This document shows, one piece after another, positions 39,282 through 64,000 of a stretch of 64,000 nt of DNA. Every line of letters starts with the position of its first letter. Positions within the stretch are counted from its first letter, which is position 1. Under the pieces are notes generated by a model. That model was not told where the DNA came from and did not search any database. It was given only the letters and a program-made list of their open reading frames with translations. Source of the stretch: Scylla paramamosain (taxonomy: Eukaryota > Arthropoda > Malacostraca > Decapoda > Portunidae). A program made the position numbers and the translations under genes. The stretch covers positions 29,668,521-29,732,520 of the forward strand of contig NC_087151.1 in the NCBI RefSeq assembly GCF_035594125.1, in the 5' to 3' direction.

Positions 39282-42200
39282 ATGACGGCCCTGGGGCAGC
39301 TGGTGTTCGATGAGTATGGCAAACCCATCATCATCCTAAAGGACCAGGACCAGCAGAAGAGATTAACTGGTATCGATGCTCTGAAGGTACGAGTGTATTC
39401 CTGGCTGACTGGCAGGTGTGGTGCATTATTAATGTACTGGCTGAACTATGGCCTGATGGGATTCCAGATCAGTATGGGTTTGCATATTATGCCGATATGT
39501 ATCTTGCGCGGGGTTAATAATGCCTGGTTTCATCGAAAATTGTGTTAAAATAGAGGAAGGAGTGACAGGAGGCAACCGTGAGTCACTGACTCACTCCACC
39601 CACCTAGACCGTGTTTATCTATTCCCATTTTTCGATTTTTCTGTGTGAAGTTCCAATTCTTCTGCTGATCTCGATAGCCTGGGTGAGTGGAGGAGTGGCC
39701 AAGGTACGGGATCAGTGAGGAGGCTATATGACTCATTTAATGGGTCACGATTTTCGTGACATTTTTGTTCAACCAGATAATAGGATGTGGATTTTTCCGA
39801 AAATAAATCGTTGATATATGTAGTGGCTTCATTAAGTAGATAATGTAACGTTGGTAATAATGCAAGTGACTCCAAATCAATATCTTTAATGATTGTTTAT
39901 TGTATTAATTTCCCCCCCTATTGGAAAGAATTTAAATCTTTTATATATTTATTTTTTAAGATTGCTATTGTCTGCTAAGTGATTTTCTAGAGGGAATGCA
40001 GAGGGCCCCCAGTCTATGGCCCCTTTCACACAGGCAGTCAAAGTGTGTGACTGGGGTCACATCAGTGAGTCACTTCTGTGAAAAGGATCACTGCTCAGAA
40101 GTGCTGCTGTAGGCTCAGTCAGCTTGGTTCAGTTGCATCATTGATTCTGATGAAGAAGCTGTTGCTATTCTACTTGCCCTTTTGACATTATCAGCAACAG
40201 TGATCACTATTGATGCATTCCATAACTTTTGAGGGGTTGACAGTGGGCCAGGTTTATACACTAATGAACAATCTTAAAGCAGTGTTCCCTCCTCCACCAT
40301 CCTTTCTTATTTTGTTACATTGTCTTTTATAATTTCACAGTACTCCACTCCCTCATCCACTTTTCCATCCCCTCTTTCCATCTCATCCCTTGTGGTTGGA
40401 CGTTCAAACTCCACAAAGTCACCTCTGAAAAGACTCAAGCAACCAATTGCCGTAATTGGTTGCGGGGACAGGCTGCGTCAGTCATGTGCATTGAATACTT
40501 GTGTGAAGGCTCACTGACAAAAACAATGGGAAGCCACTCCCCCACTACTCAGCAGTGCTGCCAAGTCACACGACACAAATGGCCATGTGAAAGGGCCCAA
40601 AAAAGTTATTAGTGGTGGCTACATTAGTAATCCTTTGAGAGTCCTAGGGGTGGTATGTCCACTAAGTACTATTAACATAATCTGACATAATACCATTTAG
40701 GTTGAGGGATCTGCATTCTCCTTGAACATCTCAACTAGGAAGCGGTCTTTGAATTTTTTATGAAATTAAATAATGATACTCCATAAAGAAGAGATATTAC
40801 AACTTATTCAGTAGGAAGTGGAAATATTTGATAAAACCTGGTGGTTCTTATAAATTACAACTAGCCCACACTGGTTAAAATGGTTAAATTAAAAAAAAAC
40901 ATCCAGTGGGATGAAAGGGATGAGATGAAGTGGTTAATTTGCTTGTTAACATTACCTATGTAATTTCAGCAAATATAAAGAAATCTTGACTGTCACACTT
41001 TAGTGAATGAATGAAACCTAAATTATTTTCTATAAAGAAAGAAAAGAAATTGCTACATTTATGATATATACAGTTTGTACACACACACACATACAGTAAC
41101 AGTGAATCATATTGTTACCAAAGCAGAAGATATTTGTATCCTGAATGAGAAGAGTCTCTCTAGATTACTGAGGCCACCAATAATGTGTATGATGGAAAGG
41201 AGATGGTTTAAAACCCTCTATTGTTTGTGTGTTACTCATCACCTGCCATGTATCTACTATGTGCTTTGCTGTATATAGGAAGTAATATCAGTACTTATTA
41301 GTGATACTGTTGCACAGAGTTAACCAGTGTTGCATTACAGTCTCACATTTTGGCGGCCCGGAGTGTTTCATCCATCCTGAGCACGTCCCTGGGACCTAAA
41401 GGTCTGGATAAGTTGATGGTAAATCCTGATGGTGATGTTACTGTCACCAATGATGGAGCCACCATCCTGAAGATGATGGATGTGGAGCACCAGATTGCTA
41501 AGTTGATGGTGCAGCTTTCCCAGTCACAAGATGATGAAATTGGTGATGGAACAACGGGAGTTGTAGGTAAGTTTTGCATTGTCAACTGATGCTGACCATG
41601 TGTGGAGTGTAAATTATTTTGCTCTTCATATATATATTCCTCAATTTTCCGATAGTATTATTGCCAATAAGTAATTTCAAGTTTGTCATCTTACAGTTTA
41701 TTTAATTTTCAGTGCTGGCTGGAGCATTGCTGGAAAAAGCAGAATACCTACTGGACAAGGGTATACACCCTATTCGTATTGCTGATGGATATGAGCTGGC
41801 TGCTAAGAAGGCCATTGAAAATCTAGAAAAAATTGCTGAGGAGTTTCCTGTTGATATCAACAACTTGGAGCCCCTAATTCTTACTGCCATGACCACTCTT
41901 GGGTCCAAGATTATTAACCGCTGTCACCGGCAGATGGCAGAAATAGCTGTGAATGCAGTCATGGCTGTAGCTGACATGGAAACACGAGATGTTAACTTTG
42001 AGCTGATCAAAGTGGAGGGCAAGGTTGGAGGCAAGCTGGAGGACACTATGCTGGTGAAAGGAGTGGTAGTAGACAAGGACTTTTCTCACCCACAGATGCC
42101 TAAGGAACTCAAGGATGTCAAGATGGCCATCCTTACCTGTCCCTTTGAGCCCCCAAAGCCAAAGACCAAACATAAGCTGGAGGTGAGCAGTGTAGAAGAG

Positions 42201-43470
42201 TACAATGCACTCTATCAGTACGAACAAAAGCAGTTCACTGAAATGGTGGAAAAAGTGAAAGCTGCAGGGGCCAATCTTGCTATCTGCCAGTGGGGCTTTG
42301 ATGACGAGGCCAATCACCTTCTCCTCCAGAAGCAGCTTCCAGCAGTGAGGTGGGTAGGAGGACCTGAGATCGAGCTCATTGCCATTGCAACAAATGGCCG
42401 CATTGTGCCTCGCTTTGAGGAGCTGTCACCAGAGAAGCTGGGAACATGTGGAACAGTGCGTGAGCTTTCCTTTGGTACGACCAAAGACAAGATGTTGGTG
42501 ATAGAAGAGTGTCCCAACACTAAGGCTGTCACTATTTTCATCCGTGGTGGTAACAAGATGATCATTGAAGAAGCCAAGCGAAGCATCCATGATGCCCTGT
42601 GTGTTGTGAGGAACTTGGTGCGCAACAACAAGATTGTGTACGGTGGTGGTGCCGCTGAAGTGTCTTGTGCCTTGGCTGTATCCGAGGAGGCTGATAAGGT
42701 AAGCTAGTTATCTAAGTAATGTTTAAAATGTTATATTTGTCCCAACAGTTGTGCTCATGCAAACATTTTAGTGTATTTTGTTATCAGAAGTTTGCAAGCA
42801 AACCAAGAAAAAAAATTTTGACTTTTGCGAAGGAAGACTGGCAACATTCAATATGACATGTGAATGTTTTTCTTAATCTACAGATCTCCACCTTGGAGCA
42901 GTATGCATTCCGTGCATTTGCTGATGCTCTGGAAAGCATTCCTCTGGCACTTGCTGAGAATTCTGGCCTTTCTCCCATCCACACCCTTTCTGACTGCAAG
43001 GCTAGACAGGTTGCTGAGAAGAACCCAGCGTTAGGCATTGATTGCAACCAAAAAGGAACATGTGGTTAGTGCTTTTATGCAAAACTTACATTTTTATTTA
43101 AAAATATTCATGAACAGTAGGTACACTTTGGCCTTTGTATGCTGAAAGCTTTATAGGTACATTCAGAATGACTAAATCTCTAGAATGTTGCTTAAAACAT
43201 TATTTCACACTATCAGCCATCCCTATTTATGGGTTGGCACCCAAGAAAATCAAAATGCACTCCTTCATATTCTTAGAATTTATAAACTAAATAAGAATGC
43301 CAAGATGAAAATTATAACATGCCCTTTTTTGGTTTTCAGACATGAAGAATCAACATGTGATTGAGACCCTTCACAGCAAGAAGCAACAGCTCCTCTTGGC
43401 TACTCAACTTGTGAAGATGATCCTCAAGATTGATGACATCCGCACTCCTGGGGAGTCCTACTCTGCCTAA
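39282..43470 (+). CDS. CCT5: T-complex protein 1 subunit epsilon (TRiC/CCT chaperonin)
   Basis: One of eight paralogous subunits of the cytosolic chaperonin, which folds actin, tubulin and other proteins using ATP. Five exons: 39282-39386, 41341-41566, 41713-42698, 42884-43064 and 43340-43470; phases agree, giving 542 aa against 541 in human CCT5. Seen: the N-terminus [25 protein letters not shown] (near 53-62), [11 protein letters not shown], the nucleotide-binding GDGTT with upstream DDEI (near 99-107), [12 protein letters not shown], the long epsilon-specific block [39 protein letters not shown], and the ending DDIRTPGES. The start codon has a good Kozak context (CCACCATGA). All introns have GT-AG ends. 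No defects seen. Confidence 0.97.
40018..40598. mobile_element. MITE in CCT5 intron 1
   Basis: The ends GGCCCCTTTCACACAGGC and GGCCATGTGAAAGGGCCC are inverted copies, about 580 bp apart. The middle holds a palindrome, GCAACCAATT and AATTGGTTGC, at 40439-40463. No transposase. The end sequence resembles widespread GGGCCCTTTCACA-type MITEs. Confidence 0.55.
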
Positions 43471-43585
43471 ATCTCTTTGACAACAGATAGTCCACCAGAG
43501 AACTGATGATTTTTAATACACTAATCTTGGCTCTTCTGCACTCCTAATATAATTTACAACTATGAAACTTACGCTAAGCTTGATA

Positions 43586-43591
43586 AATAAA
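43586..43591 (+). terminator. CCT5 polyadenylation signal
   Basis: AATAAA about 115 nt past the TAA at 43468-43470, in a good position for the CCT5 mRNA end. Confidence 0.7.
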
Positions 43592-43599
43592 CCAAACCA

Positions 43600-46500
43600 G
43601 TTTATTTTCCATTATTTTTGCCCTTTATTTGATAAAAATTGCTAAAAGGGATAATGATAATATTGCAACTCAATTCTACATACCTTAGCCAGTTTCTCTC
43701 TCTCTACAGTAGTTTCAAACCATTTCACAACACATACACAATAACATACAGGCTAATGAAGGTTTCAAAATAATTAAACTGTATTTCCTGGAGCTGTCAA
43801 ACACAAATACTCACTTCATAACATACTCAAATTGGAATAAATATGGTCACACATTAATTCTGTTTACACTTAGTAACTAATCGTGTTCTCGGTGGGCACA
43901 TGTACAACAGTAGCAAACAGCATCATATTGACAGGCGCTATTTTGTTCAGTCTTAAATTATGCAATCTATTTATGGTATGCATAAAGTGACCGCTCTACC
44001 TAATAAATGCTAATGTTTTATTTTAGCCTTCTCTACAGCACTACTCAAATAACACAGATAATTACATCATCTTGTATCACACTAAATGGAAGACATGGTT
44101 GTGCTTAAATCTAGAGCAAGGCTACCTTTCAGTTAAATGTATGTTTGATTATGGCTATCACTGAGGTTCTGAGATATCTGTTCTTTTCTCCTGTATAGGT
44201 ACTCCCTAGATCATTCATCTTCCCTACCTGGACAATCATTCTAGAGAACTTTTCAAAGCAGATGATCACAACAAAGATGTCCATTTAACTATTCAAATAC
44301 TCCACTCCAGCACAATCCATCCCTCCTCTCAGGTATTCAACACTGTCCTGTTTTTTAGAGATCTTCCTCTCTTATCCACAGCATCCACTCCACCCTTGTA
44401 TATCCTCATCACCCTCCCATTCTCTCCAACTGATCATCTAAAGGTATTATATTTCCCAATTTAGCTTCAGTTTTTCCTCAAATAACTATTAATTAAAAAA
44501 TTTACCATTTTGTTTTTACATTTGGTCTCACTTCCATTCCAGCAGCAAAATTTTCTAGCTCACCCTCCATTCTCTTGCATCCTTTAAAATTACTGAATTT
44601 CATCCAGTAGCTGCCTTTTCACACCATAGATGTTTAGAACCTTTTAGAAAGCTTCCTATGAACCCTATTATGTTTTCTCTAGGATAATGAAAGCTGTATC
44701 ACTTTTCTCAAAGTACTGCTGTACCTAATTGCAAGTGTCTAATCCACATCAAATTTTTCTTTTCTAAATCCTCCAGCTCCTTACCCTTCCTTTTAGTTAC
44801 TTCCACTTCCAGTCTCCATCAGGACCCTCCCATTATGTTTACCAGCACATTATACAAACTTATCCCACTGTAATTTTAACATTTAGCTTTCATGCTGAGG
44901 GACAATAATTGCCTTCACTTCTCTTTGTCTCTATACAAGATCATATAAAACATATCCATCTTACTACTTTGTCTCCATATTTCACTTCCACATTTATTTA
45001 ATCTATAACAGCAGCATTACCACACTTCAATATAGCAATAGCCTTCTCCATCTCCTCCCTATCAACTTATCTCGGCACACCCAATCCCTCCATCTGCTTC
45101 CATACCCATGATGGACACTATGCTTCTTGTGCTGTCTCTCTACAACTCCACATTTTGTTAATTTGCCTGTGATACAAACACTGAACATCCCTGTAGTAGT
45201 TTTATAGTTTTTACCATCCATTCTATTTACACCATAAGCACCTCAAGTAACTCACTTCCACTACCTCAGTCTAGATCTTTGACCTTCATACCATGTCCAC
45301 ATCTAATGGGTATATTTCATCTGGTATAAAGTTTACTCTTCATCATATATTCAAATATTTTACTTTTTATGTTGCAATACTTCCCTTGATATTACTCCCT
45401 TTATACTTCATGCCTGCACATAATTCAACAAAGACTGCCTATCTGTTGGGGACATACTTATGGGACTTCATGATACCCTACACATTGAAGAGAAGGAGAA
45501 ATAGAATGTTGAGATAAATAGTGATGAAAGAGACTAGGACAAGAACAAATGGACACATATTTGTTGGCATTATCCAAAAGGAAAGTTCCAAAGAATGAGC
45601 ATCAGAATTGATTAATATGAGGATCTATATTTTTCCATTTATCTACAATAACTCTGATCTCACATTAACTCATGCCACATGAAAAATCATTCCTGGCCAG
45701 GAGTAAGTTAAGTTACTCTTTCAGTTTGAAATGCCTTCCCAGACCTAAACAGTCCTATATTTACATGTAAGACATGAACTATATTCAGTAACTCCTTTCT
45801 ACTACTGAAAGAAAAGTTATTATCAAGAAACAGCTTGCTACCATGTACTCTATTCCTCCTTCCTTACTATGGCTTCCTTTTCCTAAAATACCTATACAAC
45901 CTATACCTATAGACACAGCTATAGTGGCACAAATCCATCACACAAGCACAACACTCTTAATCCATCATAACACAGGCACTAGTTTCTAAATTCAAGAACC
46001 ATCCTTATACACAGTACATTTCCACATTACACAAAGCATTCTAATTAGCTCCATGTATTTTTTGCAAAGTTCAAATAGCAGATTACAAATAAATGAAAGG
46101 ACAGGAACAAATGGAGAGTACTGTCATGGCCATCTTCAAGGGTGAGTTCTTATTAGATGCAGGCAGCCATCAGGATACCGATAGGTAAACAGACAAATCG
46201 GTAGCTTAAGAGTCTTGATCAGTGTGTGATGGCATCCTCACTTGCCTCACAGAAGGGCAGCTGTATGAAAGTATCCATACTAGGAAACTGAATTAATAGA
46301 ACAAAACATTAAAAACCATGGTTTATATAAAGTATGGTAAGTGATCCCCAAGGTGCAATATTTGATGAAAGTAGGGACATATTTGTAGACTTCACAAGGA
46401 AGGTAAGTGAATTTTGAATACTTTAATGTTTTCTATTTTGTAATGATAGGATTAGACTTAAAAACAAAGCAATCCTTTGTAGGACTAACCTATCTTATTA

Positions 46501-48779
46501 TCCTTGCTTTTTTAGTTGCCAAGTTTATTAATTATGTATCATGAGATACAGTGTTGATGAGGATAAACATGAAACTTTTCCCTTTCATCTCAACAATCTC
46601 ACCCTTGGTTTTCCATTTACTGTTTGTCTTTTCTTCTAAAACCTGATCTTTTGCATTGTGGTGCCAGGAAAGCCAAGTTCAACCAAAAATCACTTGGAGC
46701 TTGGTGGTCACTTACAGCCCGACAGGTAACATGTCAAATAAAAGCAAGGGATTCAATCCCTGACAAGAGTGCCTCTCATAGCAAATCTATCATATCATGC
46801 ATTTGCATCAGTTTCCCAGTGTTTCCATGATGCTCTACAATCAGACATCACAACATAATGCTGCATTTATGCCATCGTTAAATCAGGCCACAACAGAAAG
46901 GAACTCACCATTCCACTAGATTACCAACACGTCAAAACTATGGTTGTCTTTTGTTACTTAGGCCAAGAGGTTAAGATGTAAAGGAATACTTATGAATGTA
47001 TTCATGTGGATGCCTTGACTTGGCAACCTTCTTAGAAGAGGATGTTAGCCTGGTATACAGACAGACAGACTTAGCTCTTTCTGCTTGCTTTCTTTGCACC
47101 ACCAGGAGTTAGCCTAAGGCACTGGTTTCTTTCAGTTTGAGAAGATAACTTGTACTGATTTTCAGAAACTTCATCTATCTAATGACCTCATGTATCTAAT
47201 GATCTTATTGACATTCCATAGCATCAGCAGTATATGACATACTAACCTAAAAAAATTTCCATCACTTTGCCTGAAATATCTTTTATATCCACCAATAATG
47301 CTGTGGTTCTGTTGCATACTCAGGATCACATGTATGTACTGTACTGGGAGGCTCCCATTCATGCAGTGAGACTTTGGCAGCACACACAGGCACCAGATGA
47401 GCTAAGAAGCCTCACATCTGCTCCTCCACTTCATCCACAAGTATGAATGGTTTGAGATCCTGATTATTCCTCCGACAACATGTCCCTGTCTCTGCCATCC
47501 CATTTCCTCCTTAACTCATCATCCCCACAAAGAAAGAAAAAGAAAAAAAATCAATAGTTACAAAAAGATTTTGTAATAAGTCACACTATTTTGAGCAATT
47601 TATACATGATCAAAGCAATAATAATCTTGAAAAACAATACAAGATATGAACTGACAACTGTTTGTCACTCTCACTTGGGTAAAATGAATTGACATCTTTC
47701 ATTCATACCTTAATGGGAGGTGGGAGTGTCTTGAACGCCAGTGACTGGAACCACTTAACCACTTTGTACTTTATTAGTGTTTCTCCTTCATAATAAGCCA
47801 TAGGGAAACAATTTCCACCTAAAAAAAATAAAAACTGACCAGCACTAAGGGATAACATGTGCATACACTGGCTGATGCTCTGTGGGTTAAGTTAACAGTA
47901 TGAGTAATCATTCCAATTCATGAAAGTAAATAACAGTTCTCAGTTATCACTTTCTGTAGGACATCTGTGATGAAGTGGTGAACATGAGTTGTATGAAATC
48001 TCCATCTTCATTTCTAACATAAAACTGCTAGAATTTCATATTTATTGTATACCATCATCTATGATGGCATGCATACAAAATTTCAATAGGGCTCCTCCAA
48101 AATTAACAGATTAACAACTACAATATTCTTCTATGAACACATAATGGTATAATTAATGACTATATATTTTTTCTGGAATGGAATTAAAAGATTAATCAAA
48201 ATTAGGTCCATAGCACCTCTCTACATAGCAAGTTTTGGGTTGCCATAGTATGACCAGCAGATCCATTACCAAATCAAAAAGAAACAGCTCAAGTGAAGAA
48301 AACAAAATATGTTTAAGATAAAGAGATTATCCAGTGTCTTGGAACTAATCTACAGCTTATTACAACTTATTCCCACATATATAAAATCTAGTTGCTCACA
48401 ACTTGTCGAACTTTAGTCCTTAGTATTTATGCATCATAATCTTATCCAGATGGGAATACATTCATGTCCTTCCTCACATTTAAGTTGTACCTTAAATCTA
48501 GAAGTGTCAATAAATTATATAAAAAAAGTAAGATAAATATATTACACATTTTCCGAGTTGGTGGCAATGCTGAGCCACAGCTGCTCACTCAATGATATGA
48601 CTCATGTGTGAGATCTTTCATGGAAATTTTTGGTTAAGGTGAGATATTTCATTCTAAAACCTGTAATCTATAAGTATAGCATAAATCTACAGTATCCTGG
48701 TGAATATGTACTGTATTTGTGAATGAATGAACCATTACTGTTGCACTTTGTGTGTTGTCAGATTTAACTCCCACAGTGA
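43600..48779. other. intergenic region without a firm gene
   Basis: AT-rich; short open frames only. The one candidate is a minus-strand exon at 47709-47818. A minus-strand AATAAA at about 48041-48046 could end the transporter mRNA, roughly 740 nt past its stop. Confidence 0.5.
47709..47818 (-). other. orphan exon candidate (minus)
   Basis: A 110-bp block with a strong 3' splice site (long T-rich tract then TTTAG|) and donor AAG|GTATGA is open in one phase only, reading GNCFPMAYYEGETLIKY and on. It cannot be joined in frame to the last transporter exon, which ends in a stop. No family recognised. Confidence 0.25.

Positions 48780-60144
<11,365 letters not shown>

Positions 60145-60236
<92 letters not shown>
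60145..60236. repeat. GA array abutting the transporter start codon
   Basis: On the coding (minus) strand about 46 GA units end four A bases before the ATG at 60141. A purine tract is not a usual 3' splice site, so the array probably lies in the 5' UTR or core promoter. Confidence 0.85.
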
Positions 60237-60238
<2 letters not shown>

Positions 60239-61211
60239 AGGAATGGATCAGCTGGTGCTTGTGTCTCACTCCCTTTGTGCTTTGCTTAAGGCCTTAAGTC
60301 TATTGTCTCTTCAGTCCCTTCTGAAATTCAGATGACCAGTCAGTCATAGTATTTGATTAATTTTTAATTTCTTATGATTTCAAGTCATTTTCATTGTGAT
60401 GTTGATCACACTGTAATTATTACAAAAATACTTTAACAATCACATCAATAACTCTTATGAAACAATTTATGCCTTTGAGACCTCCATATTATTTACAGGT
60501 TTGAATAATGCCACATCATTCTTCAATTAATTTATCATTGTCACACACCTTAAATCAATACATCCTCAACATTTCAGTCAGTGCAGATGAGATTCATCCT
60601 TTTCAACAAGTGGAGCCTTATAGAAGCTCTCACACTAAACACATGTAATCTTGCAGTGCATATGGATGATACATGTACTCCTGAAAAAGACAGGATGGTC
60701 ATTTACTGGTGAGGAAAGACATGAACTGTGGATAATCAGCGTACTTCCAGGTAGTACGACATCTTCTTCACTGCACTTCTATTTACACTACCAAGCCTGT
60801 GTGAGACTCAGACTTGAATTCTATCAGAATTCAATAAATGGCAGCCACATATTTATAAAAATAACATTCACATGAGGTTATGTTACCAATTCAAGACTGG
60901 CCAAAAGTGAGGACAGCTTTGGGAGCCTATATGTATATGAGTATGGTAAACAGTGTTCAATGAAATGTGTGGACATTGTGCTGGAGCATGTGAACAAAAG
61001 GAATGAGAGACAAATAAAATATCAGAGCATGCAAGGAGAGAATAAAATGACAACACTGTTATAGCCATCCTGCTGAGATAGTTCATAAGAAAAGGTATAA
61101 GATATAAAAATATGTACACTACTATAATGTTTTAAAACTCTCTCTCTCTCTCTCTCCTCTCCTCTCTCTCTCTCTCTCTCTCTCCTCTCCTCTCTCTCTC
61201 TCGCTCCTCTC

Positions 61212-61245
<34 letters not shown>

Positions 61246-61500
61246 CTATCATTTACTGGATTAATGCCACCATGAATTTACAGCTAAGATTCCAGTACCT
61301 ATGTACTTTATAATAAAACAATACACACATGAAATTATTCTAATTGTCCATGATTGTGTAACTCTACAAGGGATTGGAATGCTGGTGACTCTGGTAACTT
61401 TATCTTGTTGAAAGGGTGAACTATGTAATATCTCTTTGTGGCTTAAGAGAAATGTCCTACACACAGTTGCCAAGACTGTATAAACCCTGTTTTTGTCCCA

Positions 61501-61644
<144 letters not shown>

Positions 61645-62599
61645 TTCATTAAGTCTGATGCATGTGTTAACACTTGCTAGTCACAATCACAACCACTCAA
61701 GGTTTCAAGACTCATTCTTGGAATGACTCTTAATTCAATATAGAACAAAGCAATATAAGGGAGACAAGATTATTGTTATTAAAGCTTTCCACCCTCAATT
61801 CTACCTTTACTTCTAGACTTTTAAATTAGCAGGAGAGACATAAATAGATATTTTCTTCTTAATGCCAACAAGCATACATTAGCAGTGGAGAAAGGTAACA
61901 AACTACAAGGAGCTGGCATGATAAAAAACCAGCAAATGAGTGAGGAATTTATGTTAAGTATGCAGTGGTGGGGTAGTCAAGGTCATCCAAACTCCACTTG
62001 CACCATTGTGATCATTGTGGTTACATCAGTAGGACGTTGATAAGTTGAAGTGTCCTGTCTGGGGCTTGATCCCTCCCAAGGCTTAACTCTTTAGGTCACT
62101 GTCTTTTAATATAATCTCTAGCAAATCCCTCCCAAAGCTCAACTCTTTAGATCAATGTCTTATAAATGTTACATCTACAGGTAATGACATGTTAGGCTAA
62201 ATAGTTTTTAAGGAGCCAAAGATGAGCCCCAGTTATATAAGGTTAATTTAGGCAGGTCATGACTGGGTCAAACTCTGTAATATTATTGGATGCAGATAAT
62301 TTTCTAGAGACAATTAATAATACACATTTCTCAGGATTAGTTGCAGTGATGAAACAGATGATTCCAACCTTTAGAGGTATTTTCAACAGGACATAATGAA
62401 GCTATTTTAATAGAATTTTTTATTCAATGGTTGAGTAATGCCTGTATTGCAAAACATTGAGAAGATGATGATATGACTCTCAATGTAACAAACTATGGCT
62501 GCTTAACAATCACATCATGATGATCAGTCTGGCACAAGATGATGTTGGTTGGCCTTGGCTGTCCTGTCACTACAGCTGTGGTCTTTAATTTTTCTCTTC

Positions 62600-62960
62600 T
62601 TTGAATGTGTAAGAAATTGGAAAAAAAAGATGCCTGTTTGCCAGTCCTCTAAAAGTTAATTAAAACAAAAAAAAAAAAACAAGTTGGCTAATTTAGTTTT
62701 GGAAGTGTCTTGGAACAGTTCAAACTGTAGGAAAGTGAAAAACAGTAGCAAGAAGAGAATTCCAGAGTACATCAGTGATGGGCATGAAAGAGTGAAAAAT
62801 ATTGCATTAGTAAGGTGGACAAGATAGGAGTGAGGTCACAGAAGAGGAAAAGGCATGCAGTTATCATGTTCAGAAGAGCAGTAATGATGGAAATAATGGT
62901 AAAAAAAAGAAGAGAGAAAAAGATGAGTTACAAGACTGCAATGGAATATGAGATACAAGG
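62600..62960 (-). mobile_element. LINE-type 3' fragment, copy C
   Basis: More diverged than copy D but keeps CCAGTCCTCT, GTGTCTTGGAACAG, GAATTCCAGAG and the GTGGACAAGATAGGAGTGAG block in the same order. Frame broken. Confidence 0.5.
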
Positions 62961-63409
62961 ACAGTAAGTGAATAAAAGGCAGTTTCTATACTGTTATTTT
63001 ACACCACATAGTTTTTCCTGGTCTTCACAAGGCACTGTGCCATCCTGTACCTGGGGAATTAGATCCTTCCCCCAATTCTATAAGAAAGATTTAACAGTAT
63101 GTAATGAAAAAAGACAGAAAAGTTGAGATATCAAAATAAGGTACATTTTTACAAATTTACCACAATGAACATATAACAGATTTTTCCTGTGAATTTATAA
63201 GGCTTTTGATAATTTTGACACTCATTTTCATCACAAATCCTGATGTTATAAAATATACCACATCTCCACCAAGCTCTGAGATTTATGAAAACACAAGGTT
63301 TTTGTGTGTAGGTGATGAAATTCACCCATCACATAACCTACTACCTATTACATGATGCTCTCTTAGCAGTCATATAACAATGTTATAACCACCACATAAC
63401 GGTCTTCAA

Positions 63410-63870
63410 GCTTTTTTCTCTTTCTTATTTTATGTAGGAGGGGGCACTGGCCAAGGGCAACAAAATTAAAAGAAAAAAGTCAGAAATAATTGTAAAACAT
63501 TGGATAATAAGTGTCTTGAAACCTCCCTCTTGAAAGAATTGAAATCATACAAAAGAGGAAACACAAAAGCAGGCAGGGAATTCCAGAGTTTTCCAGAAAA
63601 AGGAATGAAAGACAGAGAATGCTGTTTAGCTTTTACATTATGGAGGTGGACCGTATAGGGATGAAAGAAAATAAAGTATTGTATGCCAAGGCTGCAGGAG
63701 GAGGAGAGACATGCAGCTTGTAGGATCAGAAGAACAGTCAGTGTGAAAATAGTCAGAAGATAGCATGAGATGCAACATTGTAGCAATGTAAGAAAAAGGT
63801 TAAAAACAATCTGTTGGAGGAGAGGAAATGATGAGGTGTAAAGCTTTTGATTCCATTCTGTTTGAAAGAG
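63410..63870 (-). mobile_element. LINE-type 3' fragment, copy D
   Basis: The minus strand reads SFIPFSGKLWNSLPAFVFP, a non-LTR reverse-transcriptase C-terminus, with the same CCAAGGGCAACAAAA end as copy B. It sits 450 bp from copy C in the same orientation, so the two may be one family inserted twice or a local duplication. Confidence 0.6.
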
Positions 63871-64000
63871 TGGTATGAGTGGAACCCCCCCCTATATAAA
63901 GCATACTCATACATGGACAGATAAGGTGAGAAAAACTCTCAGAGACAACTCAGAACACCTAACTACATAGAAGCTGTCTTAGCTAAAGATGAGATGTGAA

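Overview
The window is animal nuclear DNA, most likely from an arthropod and plausibly a decapod crustacean. The reasons are intron-split genes with GT-AG borders, very dense GA/CT, CA/GT and AT microsatellites (one GA array is 898 bp), a block of arthropod-type TTAGG repeats, and many decayed transposons. I identified the species group by style, not by a search. All exon models were built by reading splice signals and checking that reading phase is kept at every junction.

Layout. 1-6.2 kb: gene-poor, full of simple repeats. 6.3-11.3 kb (minus): a nine-exon gene whose product would be about 1129 aa and holds FOUR complete small-heat-shock-protein units head to tail, each with an N-terminal FF-x-DS segment and an alpha-crystallin domain, three of them followed by I-P-I/V tail motifs. 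This is the most unusual item in the window. 11.4-20.7 kb: no convincing gene, but a TIR element, two large fold-back elements (one with TTAGG telomere-like repeats in its loop), a LINE-type 3' end and one orphan exon. 20.9-34.3 kb, perhaps to 36.6 kb (minus): a CMGC (DYRK/HIPK-like) protein kinase with a poly-Glu/poly-Asp N-terminus and a 520-aa acidic tail; its introns hold Tigger-like, mariner-like and LINE debris. 39.3-43.5 kb (plus): the complete five-exon gene for CCT5, the epsilon subunit of the TRiC/CCT chaperonin (542 aa). 43.6-48.7 kb: no firm gene, one candidate orphan exon. 48.8-60.1 kb (minus): a complete eleven-exon SLC5 sodium:solute symporter of the SMCT/SMVT type (631 aa), using one GC-AG intron and with a GA microsatellite four bases upstream of the ATG. 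60.2-64 kb: repeats and two LINE-type 3' fragments.

The genes do not form a pathway. Two encode chaperones (the multi-sHSP and CCT5), but nothing in the sequence ties their regulation together. Kinase and CCT5 are divergently transcribed, about 2.7 kb apart if the putative kinase first exon is right. Expression, exact transcript ends and the kinase start codon cannot be settled from sequence alone.
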